64,000 nucleotides of DNA, taken from positions 1-64,000 of the forward strand of contig NZ_JABEQJ010000025.1 of NCBI RefSeq assembly GCF_014174255.1, in the 5' to 3' direction. Positions 44,032 to 52,783 of this stretch are shown piece by piece. The position numbers and the translations under genes were made by a program. The notes beneath the pieces were generated by a model, which did not search any database, was not told where the DNA came from, and worked only from the letters and a program-made list of their open reading frames with translations. The stretch's first letter is position 1. Each line of letters opens with the position of its first letter. This DNA is from Gluconacetobacter sacchari. GTDB lineage: Bacteria > Pseudomonadota > Alphaproteobacteria > Acetobacterales > Acetobacteraceae.

Positions 44032-44724
44032 ATGATCAGGCAATTCGGCACCCTGACCGGACGCCTGTCCATACCGGCCGGGCGCGCGACCCGGATGGAA
44101 CTGCTGGCCGCCGCCGGAGCGTTCGTCGGCATCGTCCTGGCCGCGCTGCTGAGCGGCCTGGTGGCGCGATCCACCTTTCCGCTGATCGTCGCCCCCGTCG
44201 GGGCGTCGGCGGTGCTGCTGTTCGCCGTGCCCGCCAGTCCCTTGGCCCAACCCTGGTCGATCGTGGGCGGCAACACGCTCTCCGCCCTGGTCGGCGTGGC
44301 GGTGTCGGTCCTGGTGCCGGACGTGGCGATCGCGGCCGCCGTGTCCGTCGCGCTGGCCATCGTCGTCATGATCACCACCCGTTCGCTGCACCCGCCCGGC
44401 GGGGCCGTGGCCCTGACGGCCGTTCTGGCCCATCCCTCATCCGCCGGCCTGTCGGCCGCGCTGCTGTTTCCCTTCCTGCCCGTCGCGCTGAATTCCGTGA
44501 TCCTGGTCGCGACCGGGCTGCTGTTCCACAGGATGACCGGACGGGCCTATCCGCACATGGCACCCGCCCGGCCGGCCGCGTCGCCGCCGGGCGGCGTAGA
44601 GATGGACGATATCGATGCCGCGCTGGCAACCGTGGGCGACGCCTTCGACATCGCCCCGGATGATCTTCAACGGTTGCTGACCCTTGCTGAACAAAATGCC
44701 ATGAGCAGATCGACGAACTACTGA
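44032..44724 (+). CDS. HPP-family membrane protein (possible nitrite transporter)
   Basis: The 230-residue protein has four hydrophobic segments and the family signature in RSLHPPGGAVAL, with the preceding conserved PVGASAVLLFAVP segment. HPP proteins have been linked to nitrite transport in cyanobacteria and plastids; otherwise they are poorly described. It is the third gene of the hmp unit, 20 bases after the DUF488 gene. A role in moving nitrite fits the nearby nitrite reductase gene, but this is an inference. Confidence 0.82.
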   Translation: MIRQFGTLTGRLSIPAGRATRMELLAAAGAFVGIVLAALLSGLVARSTFPLIVAPVGASAVLLFAVPASPLAQPWSIVGGNTLSALVGVAVSVLVPDVAIAAAVSVALAIVVMITTRSLHPPGGAVALTAVLAHPSSAGLSAALLFPFLPVALNSVILVATGLLFHRMTGRAYPHMAPARPAASPPGGVEMDDIDAALATVGDAFDIAPDDLQRLLTLAEQNAMSRSTNY

Positions 44725-44780
44725 TAAGCCCCCGGATCGAGTATCATGCAGCCGTTAACATGCATTGCGACGCGTGGCCA

Positions 44781-45764
44781 TTAAGAAACCCGCACCACGA
44801 CACGACCACGTATCTTTCCATCCAGAAGCGAAGTCGCCGCGTTCACGGCATCGTCCAACGCAATCTCGGACGTCATTGCCTCCAATTTCGACGGGTCGAT
44901 CAGCTCCGCCAGGCGGGTCCACGCGGCAAGCCGCTTGTCCTTCGGACACATGACGCTATCGATCCCGACCAGCGTCACACCTCGCAAAATGAACGGCGCG
45001 ACGGTCGAAGGAAACGACATATCCGCGGCAAGACCGCAGGCCGTCACGACACCACCATACGCCATGGACGCACAGACATTGGCTAAAACCACGCCTCCGG
45101 CCACGTCAACCGCCCCGGCCCATCTTGCCTTGTCCAGAGGCTTCCCAGGAGCGGAAAATGCCTGCCGTGGAAGCACTTCCTTCGCACCGAGACCGATCAG
45201 ATAGGCATCCTCCTCGGGACGACCGGTAACAGCCACGACATGGTAACCGAGCCTACCCAACAGCATGATCGCGACACTGCCTACCCCACCGGCAGCCCCG
45301 GTGACCAAAATGGGCCCCTTATCGGGCATCACTTCCTGACGTTGCAGGGCCTGCACGCACAACATCGCCGTGTAGCCCGCCGTGCCGATCTCCATGGCCT
45401 GCCTGGTCGTCAACCGATCGGGAAGCGGGACCAGCCAGTCGCCGGACACCCTCGCCTTTTCGGCCAGACCGCCCCAATGCTTTTCGCCAACACCCCACCC
45501 GTTGAGAATGACCCGAGTGCCCGGCTTGATGTCTTCCCGTTGCGATGATTCCACGACACCCGCGAAATCTATCCCGGGGACCATCGGGAAGGAGCGTACG
45601 ATCGGACCGCGTCCAGTAATGGCCAGCGCATCCTTGTAATTCAAAGTCGACCATTCCACCCGAACCGTTACATCGCCTTCGGGAAGCTGATTATCAGCAA
45701 CATCCCCGACGGAAACAGACTGGGCACCGTCTGTCGTTTTTTCAATCATGACCGCCTTGAACAT
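44781..45764 (-). CDS. acuI: Acrylyl-CoA reductase AcuI (MDR family)
   Basis: The 327-residue medium-chain reductase matches the AcuI/YhdH group: [50 protein letters not shown] and the NADPH site [17 protein letters not shown], with no zinc ligands. AcuI reduces toxic acrylyl-CoA to propionyl-CoA. The gene follows acuR in the same direction, and an operator of the same form as that before acuR lies 20 bases upstream of its start, which strongly supports the pair assignment. Confidence 0.88.
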   Translation of the reverse strand: MFKAVMIEKTTDGAQSVSVGDVADNQLPEGDVTVRVEWSTLNYKDALAITGRGPIVRSFPMVPGIDFAGVVESSQREDIKPGTRVILNGWGVGEKHWGGLAEKARVSGDWLVPLPDRLTTRQAMEIGTAGYTAMLCVQALQRQEVMPDKGPILVTGAAGGVGSVAIMLLGRLGYHVVAVTGRPEEDAYLIGLGAKEVLPRQAFSAPGKPLDKARWAGAVDVAGGVVLANVCASMAYGGVVTACGLAADMSFPSTVAPFILRGVTLVGIDSVMCPKDKRLAAWTRLAELIDPSKLEAMTSEIALDDAVNAATSLLDGKIRGRVVVRVS

Positions 45765-45783
45765 GGCATTTTCTCCCCACAAT

Positions 45784-45800
45784 ATAGACCGATTGTCTAC
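45784..45800. promoter_or_regulatory. AcuR-type operator before acuI
   Basis: ATAGACCGATTGTCTAC has six-base arms ATAGAC/GTCTAC (one mismatch) around five bases and matches the site before acuR at 46472-46488. Its two occurrences make the TetR-family regulator AcuR the likely binder. Confidence 0.7.
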
Positions 45801-45845
45801 AAAATAACGAAGGCACTCATGGACCGTCCTCCGGCATGCCAGCGT

Positions 45846-46463
45846 TTACGCTCTTTCCAGCAGTGCCAGAAAACCGTCCCCGAAGATGTCCAGAGGCTGG
45901 GCGCTACCTTCCAGACGTGCCCGCAGGACAGCGCCCTCCCATCCGATCCAGAAAAAGACGGCAAGCTTTTGCGCCGTGTCCGCGTCGTAATCGTCCGTCA
46001 AGCACGATGCCATGCGAGCCTCCCATTGTCGCATGACCTCATTGAGTGCCCCCCGGAAAGGCCCCGGTAGCGCGTTCAACTCCTGCCCAAGATTGCCGAT
46101 CAGACAGCCGCGCCGGAAATCGTACCGGATCATCCCCGATTTGGCATCCTCCATGAAGTTCCTTATTCGGTCCCTCGACGAAAGATTCCGATCATTCAGG
46201 CAACGATCCAGCTTTGCGTTAAAATATCGGGCGTATGCCTCGATTATTTTCAGTCCGAAATCTTCCTTACTGTCGAAATAATAGTAAAAGGACCCTTTTG
46301 GAACGCAAGCAGCCTTCAACAAGCTGTCCAGGCCAGTGGCGACAAAGCCTCTCTCGGTCAGGAATTGGACCCCGGTCCGGATAAGCATGTCGCGGACCTG
46401 TGCCATGCCATCCGGATTGCCTGGGGGCCGCCCCCGGCGGGGCGATAAGATCGAGTTGTTCAT
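45846..46463 (-). CDS. acuR: TetR-family regulator AcuR
   Basis: The 205-residue protein has a TetR helix-turn-helix (VATGLDSLLKAACVPKGSFYYYFDSKEDF) and a C-terminal ligand domain with RRGCLIGNLGQELN. This type, next to acuI, is AcuR, which in Rhodobacter releases DNA when acrylate binds. The start at 46463 (MNNSILSPRRGRPPG) is chosen because the longer frame would begin with TTG inside the operator. Two operators of the same form flank the gene. Confidence 0.85.
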   Translation of the reverse strand: MNNSILSPRRGRPPGNPDGMAQVRDMLIRTGVQFLTERGFVATGLDSLLKAACVPKGSFYYYFDSKEDFGLKIIEAYARYFNAKLDRCLNDRNLSSRDRIRNFMEDAKSGMIRYDFRRGCLIGNLGQELNALPGPFRGALNEVMRQWEARMASCLTDDYDADTAQKLAVFFWIGWEGAVLRARLEGSAQPLDIFGDGFLALLERA

Positions 46464-46471
46464 CGCAGTCA

Positions 46472-46488
46472 ATAGACCGACCGTCTAT
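46472..46488. promoter_or_regulatory. AcuR-type operator before acuR
   Basis: ATAGACCGACCGTCTAT is a perfect inverted repeat (ATAGAC/GTCTAT) around five bases, nine bases before the acuR start, suited to autorepression. Confidence 0.7.
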
Positions 46489-46555
46489 AAAAAGGTCAAG
46501 CCGTCATGAACCGATCTCACCGTCTCGTGACACATGCTTGAGGGGCCACGCCTTT

Positions 46556-47989
46556 TCAGCGCGGCAGCCAGGTCGCCGTGTCCGATCCCAATTGCGGAGT
46601 CACACGAGACCATCGACATGGGGTTTCGGACATTTGCAGCACGGGTCCAAGGCAGCGCAGATCGCCATAGCATGTCCCGTTCTCGTCGACTTGATATTCA
46701 CGGACTTCCGCGTCGGACATCCCGCCCGGCGCTTTATCGTATGATGTGACGAAACCCTGCCTCTGAAAGAGCATGGCGGACTGACACAAGGATACCTGAA
46801 CGCGATAACTTCCACCCTCACGAGCCCGTCGGGCCAACGCCAGCATGGCGCCAAAACTTCCAAGGCGACCCGCCGCGTAATCGCACATATAGACCGGCGT
46901 CAATTGCGGTTGTCCCGCCCCGGTCGCCAAACCTTGCGTATGACACATCCCCGTGACCGCCTGCGCGACCTGATCCCAGCCGGCACGGCCCCCAAACGGA
47001 CCGCCCGATCCGAAACAATTGACCGAAACATGGATGAGACCCGGCCGCATCCGCTTGAGATCTTCCCAGCCAAACCCGTGGGCGGCAAGGCGTGCAGGCC
47101 TGTAGCCATCAATAAGGATATCTGCCTCCCTGACCAGTTCAACGAGACGCGCCGCGTCGTTATGATTGGTGAAATCCAGAAAACAACTTCTTTTGCCGTG
47201 GCTGGTATCTCTGACAAATTCCGGAACTTGCGGAAGATGTGGGGCCGTCACCATCAAATCGTCAGCCCCGAATTCAGTCAGGCTCAGACCGCATGTCGGG
47301 CCTGCAAGAATACGGGTCAGATCGAGAACCCGAACGCCCGACAAGGGCATATCGCCCGGCCTGAGTGCTTGTGGCACGTTTTCGCCAACCTTCGTGAGTT
47401 CGACGACCGGTCGTTCGGCGAGATAGGCGCCCTGAGGATGGGCAAGCCACTCTTCGGCGGTACGCACCATACCCCCGCAAGCCTTCGCCTCCGCGATCGC
47501 ATCCTCCAGTTCCAAAGCATTCCACTTCCTGATTGCCGAACTGATTGATTCCGGCGTACTTTCACATTTCAGAAGATCAAGTATGCGGCGTTCGAGATGC
47601 GGCAGGTTCGTGTGCGGCAGGAACCATTTTCCGTCAGCCGTCGGCCATGGTTGCGTCAGCGAGACCATATGCTTCATGGCGTCGGAACCCGGGATGACGG
47701 TATAAGCCCCGTCGTCTTCACGGCGAGAAGTACACCCGCCGCTTTTCACCGTCGAAGCCGCAGCACTCACTGAAATGTCGATCGATTGACGACGACCAGT
47801 CTTCATCTTCCACAGATCGTTTGCCGCTACACCGCAGGCGGCGAAAATCTGCGCCATTGTCTCTCCGACCCGATAAGGCGTCTCGAAAATCGGATCCTGT
47901 CCATGAATTGCCACCTCACCTGGTGCGGGGGCCACCCCACCACGAATGGCCATCAATTCGGTGAGTGCCTCATAAACTGTCGTCTGCAT
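46556..47989 (-). CDS. CoA-transferase family III (CaiB/BaiF) protein
   Basis: The 477-residue protein resembles family III CoA-transferases. The active half is C-terminal: GVRVLDLTRILAGPTCG near residue 215, DLKRMRPGLIHVSVNCFG, and Asp370 in CDYAAGRLGSFGAML, the position of the catalytic Asp that forms the acyl-enzyme. The N-terminal 200 residues look like a second, degenerate copy, as in DddD-like or double-domain members. It would activate a short acid as CoA thioester, which AcuI could then reduce. Start 47989 has AGGAAA nine bases before it; a longer start at 48034 is less likely. Confidence 0.83.
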   Translation of the reverse strand: MQTTVYEALTELMAIRGGVAPAPGEVAIHGQDPIFETPYRVGETMAQIFAACGVAANDLWKMKTGRRQSIDISVSAAASTVKSGGCTSRREDDGAYTVIPGSDAMKHMVSLTQPWPTADGKWFLPHTNLPHLERRILDLLKCESTPESISSAIRKWNALELEDAIAEAKACGGMVRTAEEWLAHPQGAYLAERPVVELTKVGENVPQALRPGDMPLSGVRVLDLTRILAGPTCGLSLTEFGADDLMVTAPHLPQVPEFVRDTSHGKRSCFLDFTNHNDAARLVELVREADILIDGYRPARLAAHGFGWEDLKRMRPGLIHVSVNCFGSGGPFGGRAGWDQVAQAVTGMCHTQGLATGAGQPQLTPVYMCDYAAGRLGSFGAMLALARRAREGGSYRVQVSLCQSAMLFQRQGFVTSYDKAPGGMSDAEVREYQVDENGTCYGDLRCLGPVLQMSETPCRWSRVTPQLGSDTATWLPR

Positions 47990-48056
47990 CGTTATTTCCT
48001 GCTTACCCTTTGGAATATGTCGAGAAATTTTCATTCATACGCGCTTTTTATCCAAT

Positions 48057-49661
48057 TCAGTTTCGGATCCGGTGCAAAGCAGGAAGATCGAAAGCTGGCG
48101 CGAGTTGCATGAAAAGCGACAGCCCGGTCTGTAATGCGAACCCTACGTGAGACGGAAGGGTTGTGTATCCAAGAAGATCTGGATGCCAGATATATTCAAA
48201 ATACGGTGCGACCATGATGCCGGGAGCAACGTTGAAACCATAGTCCACTTCCAGCATTGTCTCGTAATTCGTCCATTTCTGGTGACTGCCCTGCTTGCGA
48301 TAGGTGTCATTCATGGCCTGAGTCAACCGATCGTTCCACTGGAACGCCTGCACGGCAACGCCCAGATAATCGCGAGGACGGGGCGAGAAAGGCCCCCAGT
48401 CGACCACACCTCCAACAAACCCCCGCTTTACCGGCGGATCTCCCGACAGTTGAAAATTAGCCGCGCCAAAGAGAATGGTACCACGCGTGCCTTTTTTCTC
48501 AGGTTTCCACAGCATCTGTTGAGCCTGAATATAGAGCTGCGTCCGTCCACGCCTGGGTTGAGCCGTGCCCCCATAAACCGCACGGGGAAGACCCCGCGTA
48601 TTGTAAAGTGGGTCATTATAAACGGACGTATCGTACGTGAAACCGATATCGTAGGCCCGTGGATACAGATCATTTGAAAAATTCGTTCTGTATCCTACCT
48701 CAACCGGAAAATATTCACCTTTTGCCCTGTCGAATCCCCAATCCGGTCCGGGCCATGAATTATGATTTGTCGCCTTGAGCGACGGCTCGATTTCCCAAAT
48801 CCCTCCCTTGATGTATGTATGCGCCGTAGGTTTCACCAGAATCCGGAATTCCCAGGTTGAAATCGTGGTACTCGGCAGCGCGCCATTGACCGTCAAAGCC
48901 GCAGGTGCCGAACAGAGAACCGCGGAAAACAGGCAATAGAGTTCCGACCCTTCGAATTCCCCGCCCTTCGGATTCCCGCGACCAGCCAGAATATAGACCT
49001 TATTATGAAGAAGCGCTTGGTCCCACGAAAATTCTCGGACCTGAAAGCCATCATGCGCCCCCAACCACGACAGATAGGCCCACGTCGAGCCAGTAAATTC
49101 TCCCGCATGGGCTTCGCCGGCTGTATCAACCGCGAAGAAGTGGAACTGTGCGCCCTGAATTCCCAGAATTTTCTGCAAATCGAGATCGGTGCCGATACCG
49201 GCGTTGTTGTTAAAAAAGGAGCCGGCATTAGTCCCCCCCGAGGGAGCGACATCGACCTGGGACACATTCCAGCCGGTCAGATAGACCCCATACTGCTCCA
49301 TCCATCGACCGGCGGTGGCCACAGCCCGGCTATGAAGTGAAAACAGGTATGGTTGCTGCCCCAGGGATTGAGACGATGATGGAGTGGATGGAGCACCGCC
49401 GACACCATTGATCGAAGGCACCAGCATTGGAACAGACGGCTCCGTTGGAACATGTCTGGCATCGTGCGCCACTCTCTGCTTTTCCTCGACCTTACCATGG
49501 ACGACGATATCTGTGACGTGGGGAAGAAGTCTTCTATAACCGCCTGCCGTGTCTCCGTCATTCGCCCAGCCGTATTGAACCGGAGTCAATAAAAGGCACA
49601 TCAAGGCCGTTCCCGCACGCAGAGCGTGCTGGCGCTTCCAAAGGCTGCTCAGCATTTCCAC
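48057..49661 (-). CDS. OprB-family carbohydrate-type porin
   Basis: The 534-residue outer-membrane protein has a signal peptide (LRAGTALMCLLLTPVQYGWAN), a variable linker of about 80 residues, and the OprB barrel with AGIGTDLDLQKILGIQGAQFH, GFVGGVVDWGPFSPRPRDYLGVAV and NYETMLEVDYGFNVAPGIMVAPYFEYI, typical of OprB porins that are common in acetic acid bacteria. It lies between the symporter and CoA-transferase genes on the same strand and may admit the small acid they use. Confidence 0.88.
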   Translation of the reverse strand: MEMLSSLWKRQHALRAGTALMCLLLTPVQYGWANDGDTAGGYRRLLPHVTDIVVHGKVEEKQRVAHDARHVPTEPSVPMLVPSINGVGGAPSTPSSSQSLGQQPYLFSLHSRAVATAGRWMEQYGVYLTGWNVSQVDVAPSGGTNAGSFFNNNAGIGTDLDLQKILGIQGAQFHFFAVDTAGEAHAGEFTGSTWAYLSWLGAHDGFQVREFSWDQALLHNKVYILAGRGNPKGGEFEGSELYCLFSAVLCSAPAALTVNGALPSTTISTWEFRILVKPTAHTYIKGGIWEIEPSLKATNHNSWPGPDWGFDRAKGEYFPVEVGYRTNFSNDLYPRAYDIGFTYDTSVYNDPLYNTRGLPRAVYGGTAQPRRGRTQLYIQAQQMLWKPEKKGTRGTILFGAANFQLSGDPPVKRGFVGGVVDWGPFSPRPRDYLGVAVQAFQWNDRLTQAMNDTYRKQGSHQKWTNYETMLEVDYGFNVAPGIMVAPYFEYIWHPDLLGYTTLPSHVGFALQTGLSLFMQLAPAFDLPALHRIRN

Positions 49662-49717
49662 TTTCCGCCTTTATTGCATGAGAAAAAATACCAATACTTA
49701 TGAATATTATTAGATAT

Positions 49718-51235
49718 CTATGGGACTTGGGAAATTATCTTGATCGTTTCTTTCCCGGTTGTTCGAGATGTCGAGGACAGGGAACAAACAACGGACACCA
49801 AGAAGGCCAGAGTCATGGAGAGCAACGTGGGAGGATCCAATGCGATAAGAGGTTCTTTATGTCCAAGAACCGCGACCCAGATCGATGGTCCCATAATGGT
49901 CATTGCAACAGCCGACGCCAGCCCGGCCGTGCCGCCCCACACCGCACCTGCGATGCTCAGGCGCTTCCAGTAGATGGAAAGAAAGAGGATCGGAAACGTG
50001 GAAGAGCACGCAATCGAAAATGCAAGACTGATCATGTACGCGACGTTCTGGGTTCTGAACATGAATGCCAGACACATCGCGATCAGGCCGATAAGGACCG
50101 TCGCAATACGCGAGACCAGAAATTCGGAAGGTCCGTCATTGCGTTCGCTTCGAACAGCTCCATACAGATCATGGCTGACGGCGGCTGCACCCGATAATGT
50201 CAGACCGGAAACCACGGCAAGAATTGTCGCGAAGGCGATAGCCGACATGAAACCCAACAGAAGATCGCCGCCCAACGCGTGGGCCAGGTGGAGCGCAACC
50301 ATGTTCCCTCCTCCCTTTACTGCACCATGCTCATCAAGATATCGCGTGTCGTGCGACAGAAGCGCCATGGCTCCGAAACCGAGTACGCCGGTAATGACGT
50401 AAAAATAGTTCATCAACCCCGTTGCCCAAAAGACCGACCACCTCGCCTTTCTGACGTCGGACACGGTGAAAAACTTCATCAGCACGTGCGGTAACCCCGC
50501 CGTTCCCAGCATGAGGGTTAGACCCAGCGAGACGGAGGAGGCAGCAGCATGCGGCAATGTCACCGGCGCAAGAAGGGCGGTCCCCGCGCTTCTTTGCGCA
50601 ACTGCGGCATGTAGGAGAGCCGACATGTTGAAATCGAATGCATCGAGGACAAGAAAGGTCATGACCGATCCGCCAAACAGCATGACGGCCGCCTTGATGA
50701 TCTGGACCCATGTCGTCGCCTGCATTCCGCCAAAATTGACATAGGCAACCATCAGGAGCGCAACAAGTATTACGCCATCGCAATACTTCATCCCAAAAAG
50801 CAAACCCACGAGTTGTCCGGCACCGACCAGTTGGGCCGTCAAGTAGAACAGAACGATGACAAGCGTGGCGATGCCTCCAAATATGCGAACCGCTGATCCA
50901 CCGAGCCTCGCATGCACGACATCCGTAAATGTGTATTTACCCAGACGCCTTATTTTTTCGGCAAACAAAAAGAGAACCAAAGGCATTCCGGTTGTATAGC
51001 CAATTGCGTATACGAAACCGTCATATCCCTTGTTATAGACAAGGCTCGTCAATCCCAGAAAAGCCCCCGCTGACAAGGCATCGCCGGCAATGGCCATTCC
51101 ATTTTGGAAAGACGTAATCCGCTTCGCCCCCGTATAAAACGAATGACTATCTTTTGTCTTCTGGGCAGCCAGAAACGTAATAACACCCGTAATACAAACG
51201 AATATAGCCACAAAAGATAAACTCATAGCGTTCAT
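49718..51235 (-). CDS. Sodium/solute symporter (SSS family, ActP-like)
   Basis: The 505-residue protein has about 13 membrane segments and the SSS/ActP motifs SFYTGAKRITSFQNGMAIAGDALSAGAFLG near the N-terminus and GTAGLPHVLMKFFTVSDVRKAR in the middle. The closest group is the acetate/monocarboxylate symporters, which usually have a DUF485 partner; that partner gene is encoded directly upstream. It probably imports a small carboxylate with Na+ or H+. The start at 51235 (MNAMSLSF) is the family start. Confidence 0.9.
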   Translation of the reverse strand: MNAMSLSFVAIFVCITGVITFLAAQKTKDSHSFYTGAKRITSFQNGMAIAGDALSAGAFLGLTSLVYNKGYDGFVYAIGYTTGMPLVLFLFAEKIRRLGKYTFTDVVHARLGGSAVRIFGGIATLVIVLFYLTAQLVGAGQLVGLLFGMKYCDGVILVALLMVAYVNFGGMQATTWVQIIKAAVMLFGGSVMTFLVLDAFDFNMSALLHAAVAQRSAGTALLAPVTLPHAAASSVSLGLTLMLGTAGLPHVLMKFFTVSDVRKARWSVFWATGLMNYFYVITGVLGFGAMALLSHDTRYLDEHGAVKGGGNMVALHLAHALGGDLLLGFMSAIAFATILAVVSGLTLSGAAAVSHDLYGAVRSERNDGPSEFLVSRIATVLIGLIAMCLAFMFRTQNVAYMISLAFSIACSSTFPILFLSIYWKRLSIAGAVWGGTAGLASAVAMTIMGPSIWVAVLGHKEPLIALDPPTLLSMTLAFLVSVVCSLSSTSRTTGKETIKIISQVP

Positions 51236-51329
51236 TACCGGCCCCTTCTCACAAGGAACATCGACGCACTTCCCGCCTCGATGCCGTTGAGCTGCAATAT
51301 TTACATAGCTACGCGTTGAAACGGCCTGT

Positions 51330-51605
51330 TCAGCGTGAATGATCCTCGCAATCCATTCTGTCGGCCAACACAACGTAACTTCCGGTCAGAACAATGCCGA
51401 TGACGGGAATGATCACCCCCATCAGGAGCGCTCCATTGAAAAGAGACCCTTTCATGAACGAAGCAGTCAGAATTTCGGGACAAAAAGAAAACGCTCCGAC
51501 ATAAAATGAATAAATATACAAAAAAACAATCGAGAATACTGCACTGATATTCTGCACATTCCAAATCATCGTTGAACCGCGTGGTGAGATATCGCTTCTC
51601 TTCAT
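51330..51605 (-). CDS. DUF485-type small membrane partner of the symporter
   Basis: The 91-residue protein has two hydrophobic segments (ISAVFSIVFLYIYSFYVGAF and ALLMGVIIPVIGIVLTGSYVVLAD) and ends DRMD-C-E, like the YjcH/DUF485 proteins that accompany ActP symporters. The start at 51605 follows a purine-rich AGAAGGGAG; the longer frame is upstream region. It is the first gene of the symporter operon, divergent from a LysR gene. Confidence 0.75.
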   Translation of the reverse strand: MKRSDISPRGSTMIWNVQNISAVFSIVFLYIYSFYVGAFSFCPEILTASFMKGSLFNGALLMGVIIPVIGIVLTGSYVVLADRMDCEDHSR

Positions 51606-51784
51606 CTGAACTCCCTTCTCCTTTCCGTATGACAAAGCCGATGCAATGATTCGAATGAGGCACCTCTTCCATTCGCTTATCGGAACGATCCTTATTCGGA
51701 ATGTTTGATCCAAGGGAGGCTCTAACTGCTTCCTCTTTAGCGTCACCATATGAGATCGCTTGACACGCAAACAGCCTAATGTTC

Positions 51785-51799
51785 AGATGTTAGACATCT
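51785..51799. promoter_or_regulatory. Palindromic operator, copy 1 (LysR/symporter promoter region)
   Basis: AGATGTTAGACATCT has perfect arms AGATGT/ACATCT around three bases, 14 bases before the GTG start of lysR. A second copy lies before the nitronate monooxygenase gene at 53939-53953. Confidence 0.6.
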
Positions 51800-51813
51800 T
51801 CAGGAGAGATGGC

Positions 51814-52719
51814 GTGAATAGCGGCGATTTGCAGTTCTTTATGGCTGTTTTTGAGGCGGGCGGAATTGGGAAGGCCGCCGAACGCCTCAATACCGTGCAA
51901 TCAAACGTCACATCGCGCATTCAGCGCCTGGAAGCCCAACTGGGCGTCCAACTATTCAAGCGGCACACGCGAGGGGTGGAGCTTACATCGGCAGGGAGCA
52001 AGCTGGTTCCTGTCGTCGAGCAGATTAACAATCTCCTGGGGAGCTTACCAACGATCGTACGCGACGACAGCACCCCTCAAGGCAAGCTGACCATCGGCGC
52101 GATGGAGACCACCACCGCGATCCATCTTCCAAGCCTGCTCAGCGGGTATGCAAAAGCCTTCCCTCAAGTGGATCTGGCACTCCGCACAGGCACGACGATG
52201 GAATTAACACGACAAGTTCTTGAACAGGAACTTGACGGTGCATTCGTCTGCGGCCCGATCGCCCATCCCCGCCTACGCACCGAACGGGTCTATGATGAAG
52301 AACTCGTACTTCTGGCCGACCCAGATCTCGACGACCTAGCGCAAATCGTCGCCTTGGGAGAAGTGTCCATCTTCGTGCTGCGCCTGGGGTGCTCTTATCG
52401 TCGAAAACTGGAGGAGATTTTGACGAACAAAGGCGTTTCTATCGCAAGAATCAGCGAGTTCGGAACATTCGAAGCGATCTTTAGCTGTGTGGCCGCCGGA
52501 TTGGGTGTAACGGTCGTGCCCCGATCGATGCTGTCCATGATCGCCGCACGATGGACACTCTCAACGCACACTCTTCCTCCCAGCGAGGCGTCGGTGGAAA
52601 CAGTTTTCATTCGACGCGCCAGCGCTTACGTGCCGAATGCCCTCTCCAAGTTTATCGATCACGTTCAGGAAGCAAGCCAGATGCTGTCGAACGGCCGGGA
52701 TTTTTGCCAGGTCGCCTGA
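51814..52719 (+). CDS. LysR-family regulator
   Basis: The 301-residue protein has the N-terminal HTH (GIGKAAERLNTVQSNVTSRIQRLEAQLG, the TVQSNVTxRI form of CysB/GltR-like members) and a LysR effector domain (GKLTIGAMETTTAIHLPSLL). The GTG at 51814 is chosen as start: AGGAGA lies seven bases before it and the sequence then reads as a standard LysR N-terminus; the upstream ATGs only add non-conserved residues. It is divergent from the symporter operon and convergent with the nitronate monooxygenase gene, and a shared palindrome suggests that it controls both. Confidence 0.9.
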   Translation: MNSGDLQFFMAVFEAGGIGKAAERLNTVQSNVTSRIQRLEAQLGVQLFKRHTRGVELTSAGSKLVPVVEQINNLLGSLPTIVRDDSTPQGKLTIGAMETTTAIHLPSLLSGYAKAFPQVDLALRTGTTMELTRQVLEQELDGAFVCGPIAHPRLRTERVYDEELVLLADPDLDDLAQIVALGEVSIFVLRLGCSYRRKLEEILTNKGVSIARISEFGTFEAIFSCVAAGLGVTVVPRSMLSMIAARWTLSTHTLPPSEASVETVFIRRASAYVPNALSKFIDHVQEASQMLSNGRDFCQVA

Positions 52720-52753
52720 TTCTATCGTCATCCTGTGACGGTCGGTGCCTCTG

Positions 52754-52774
52754 CGTCACCACGCCGTGGTGACG
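52754..52774. terminator. Strong palindrome between convergent lysR and monooxygenase genes
   Basis: CGTCACCACG and CGTGGTGACG pair perfectly around one base. It lies in the 64-base gap between two convergent stop codons, the place for a shared terminator, although no T-run follows. Confidence 0.5.
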
Positions 52775-52783
52775 GCGGCGTTC

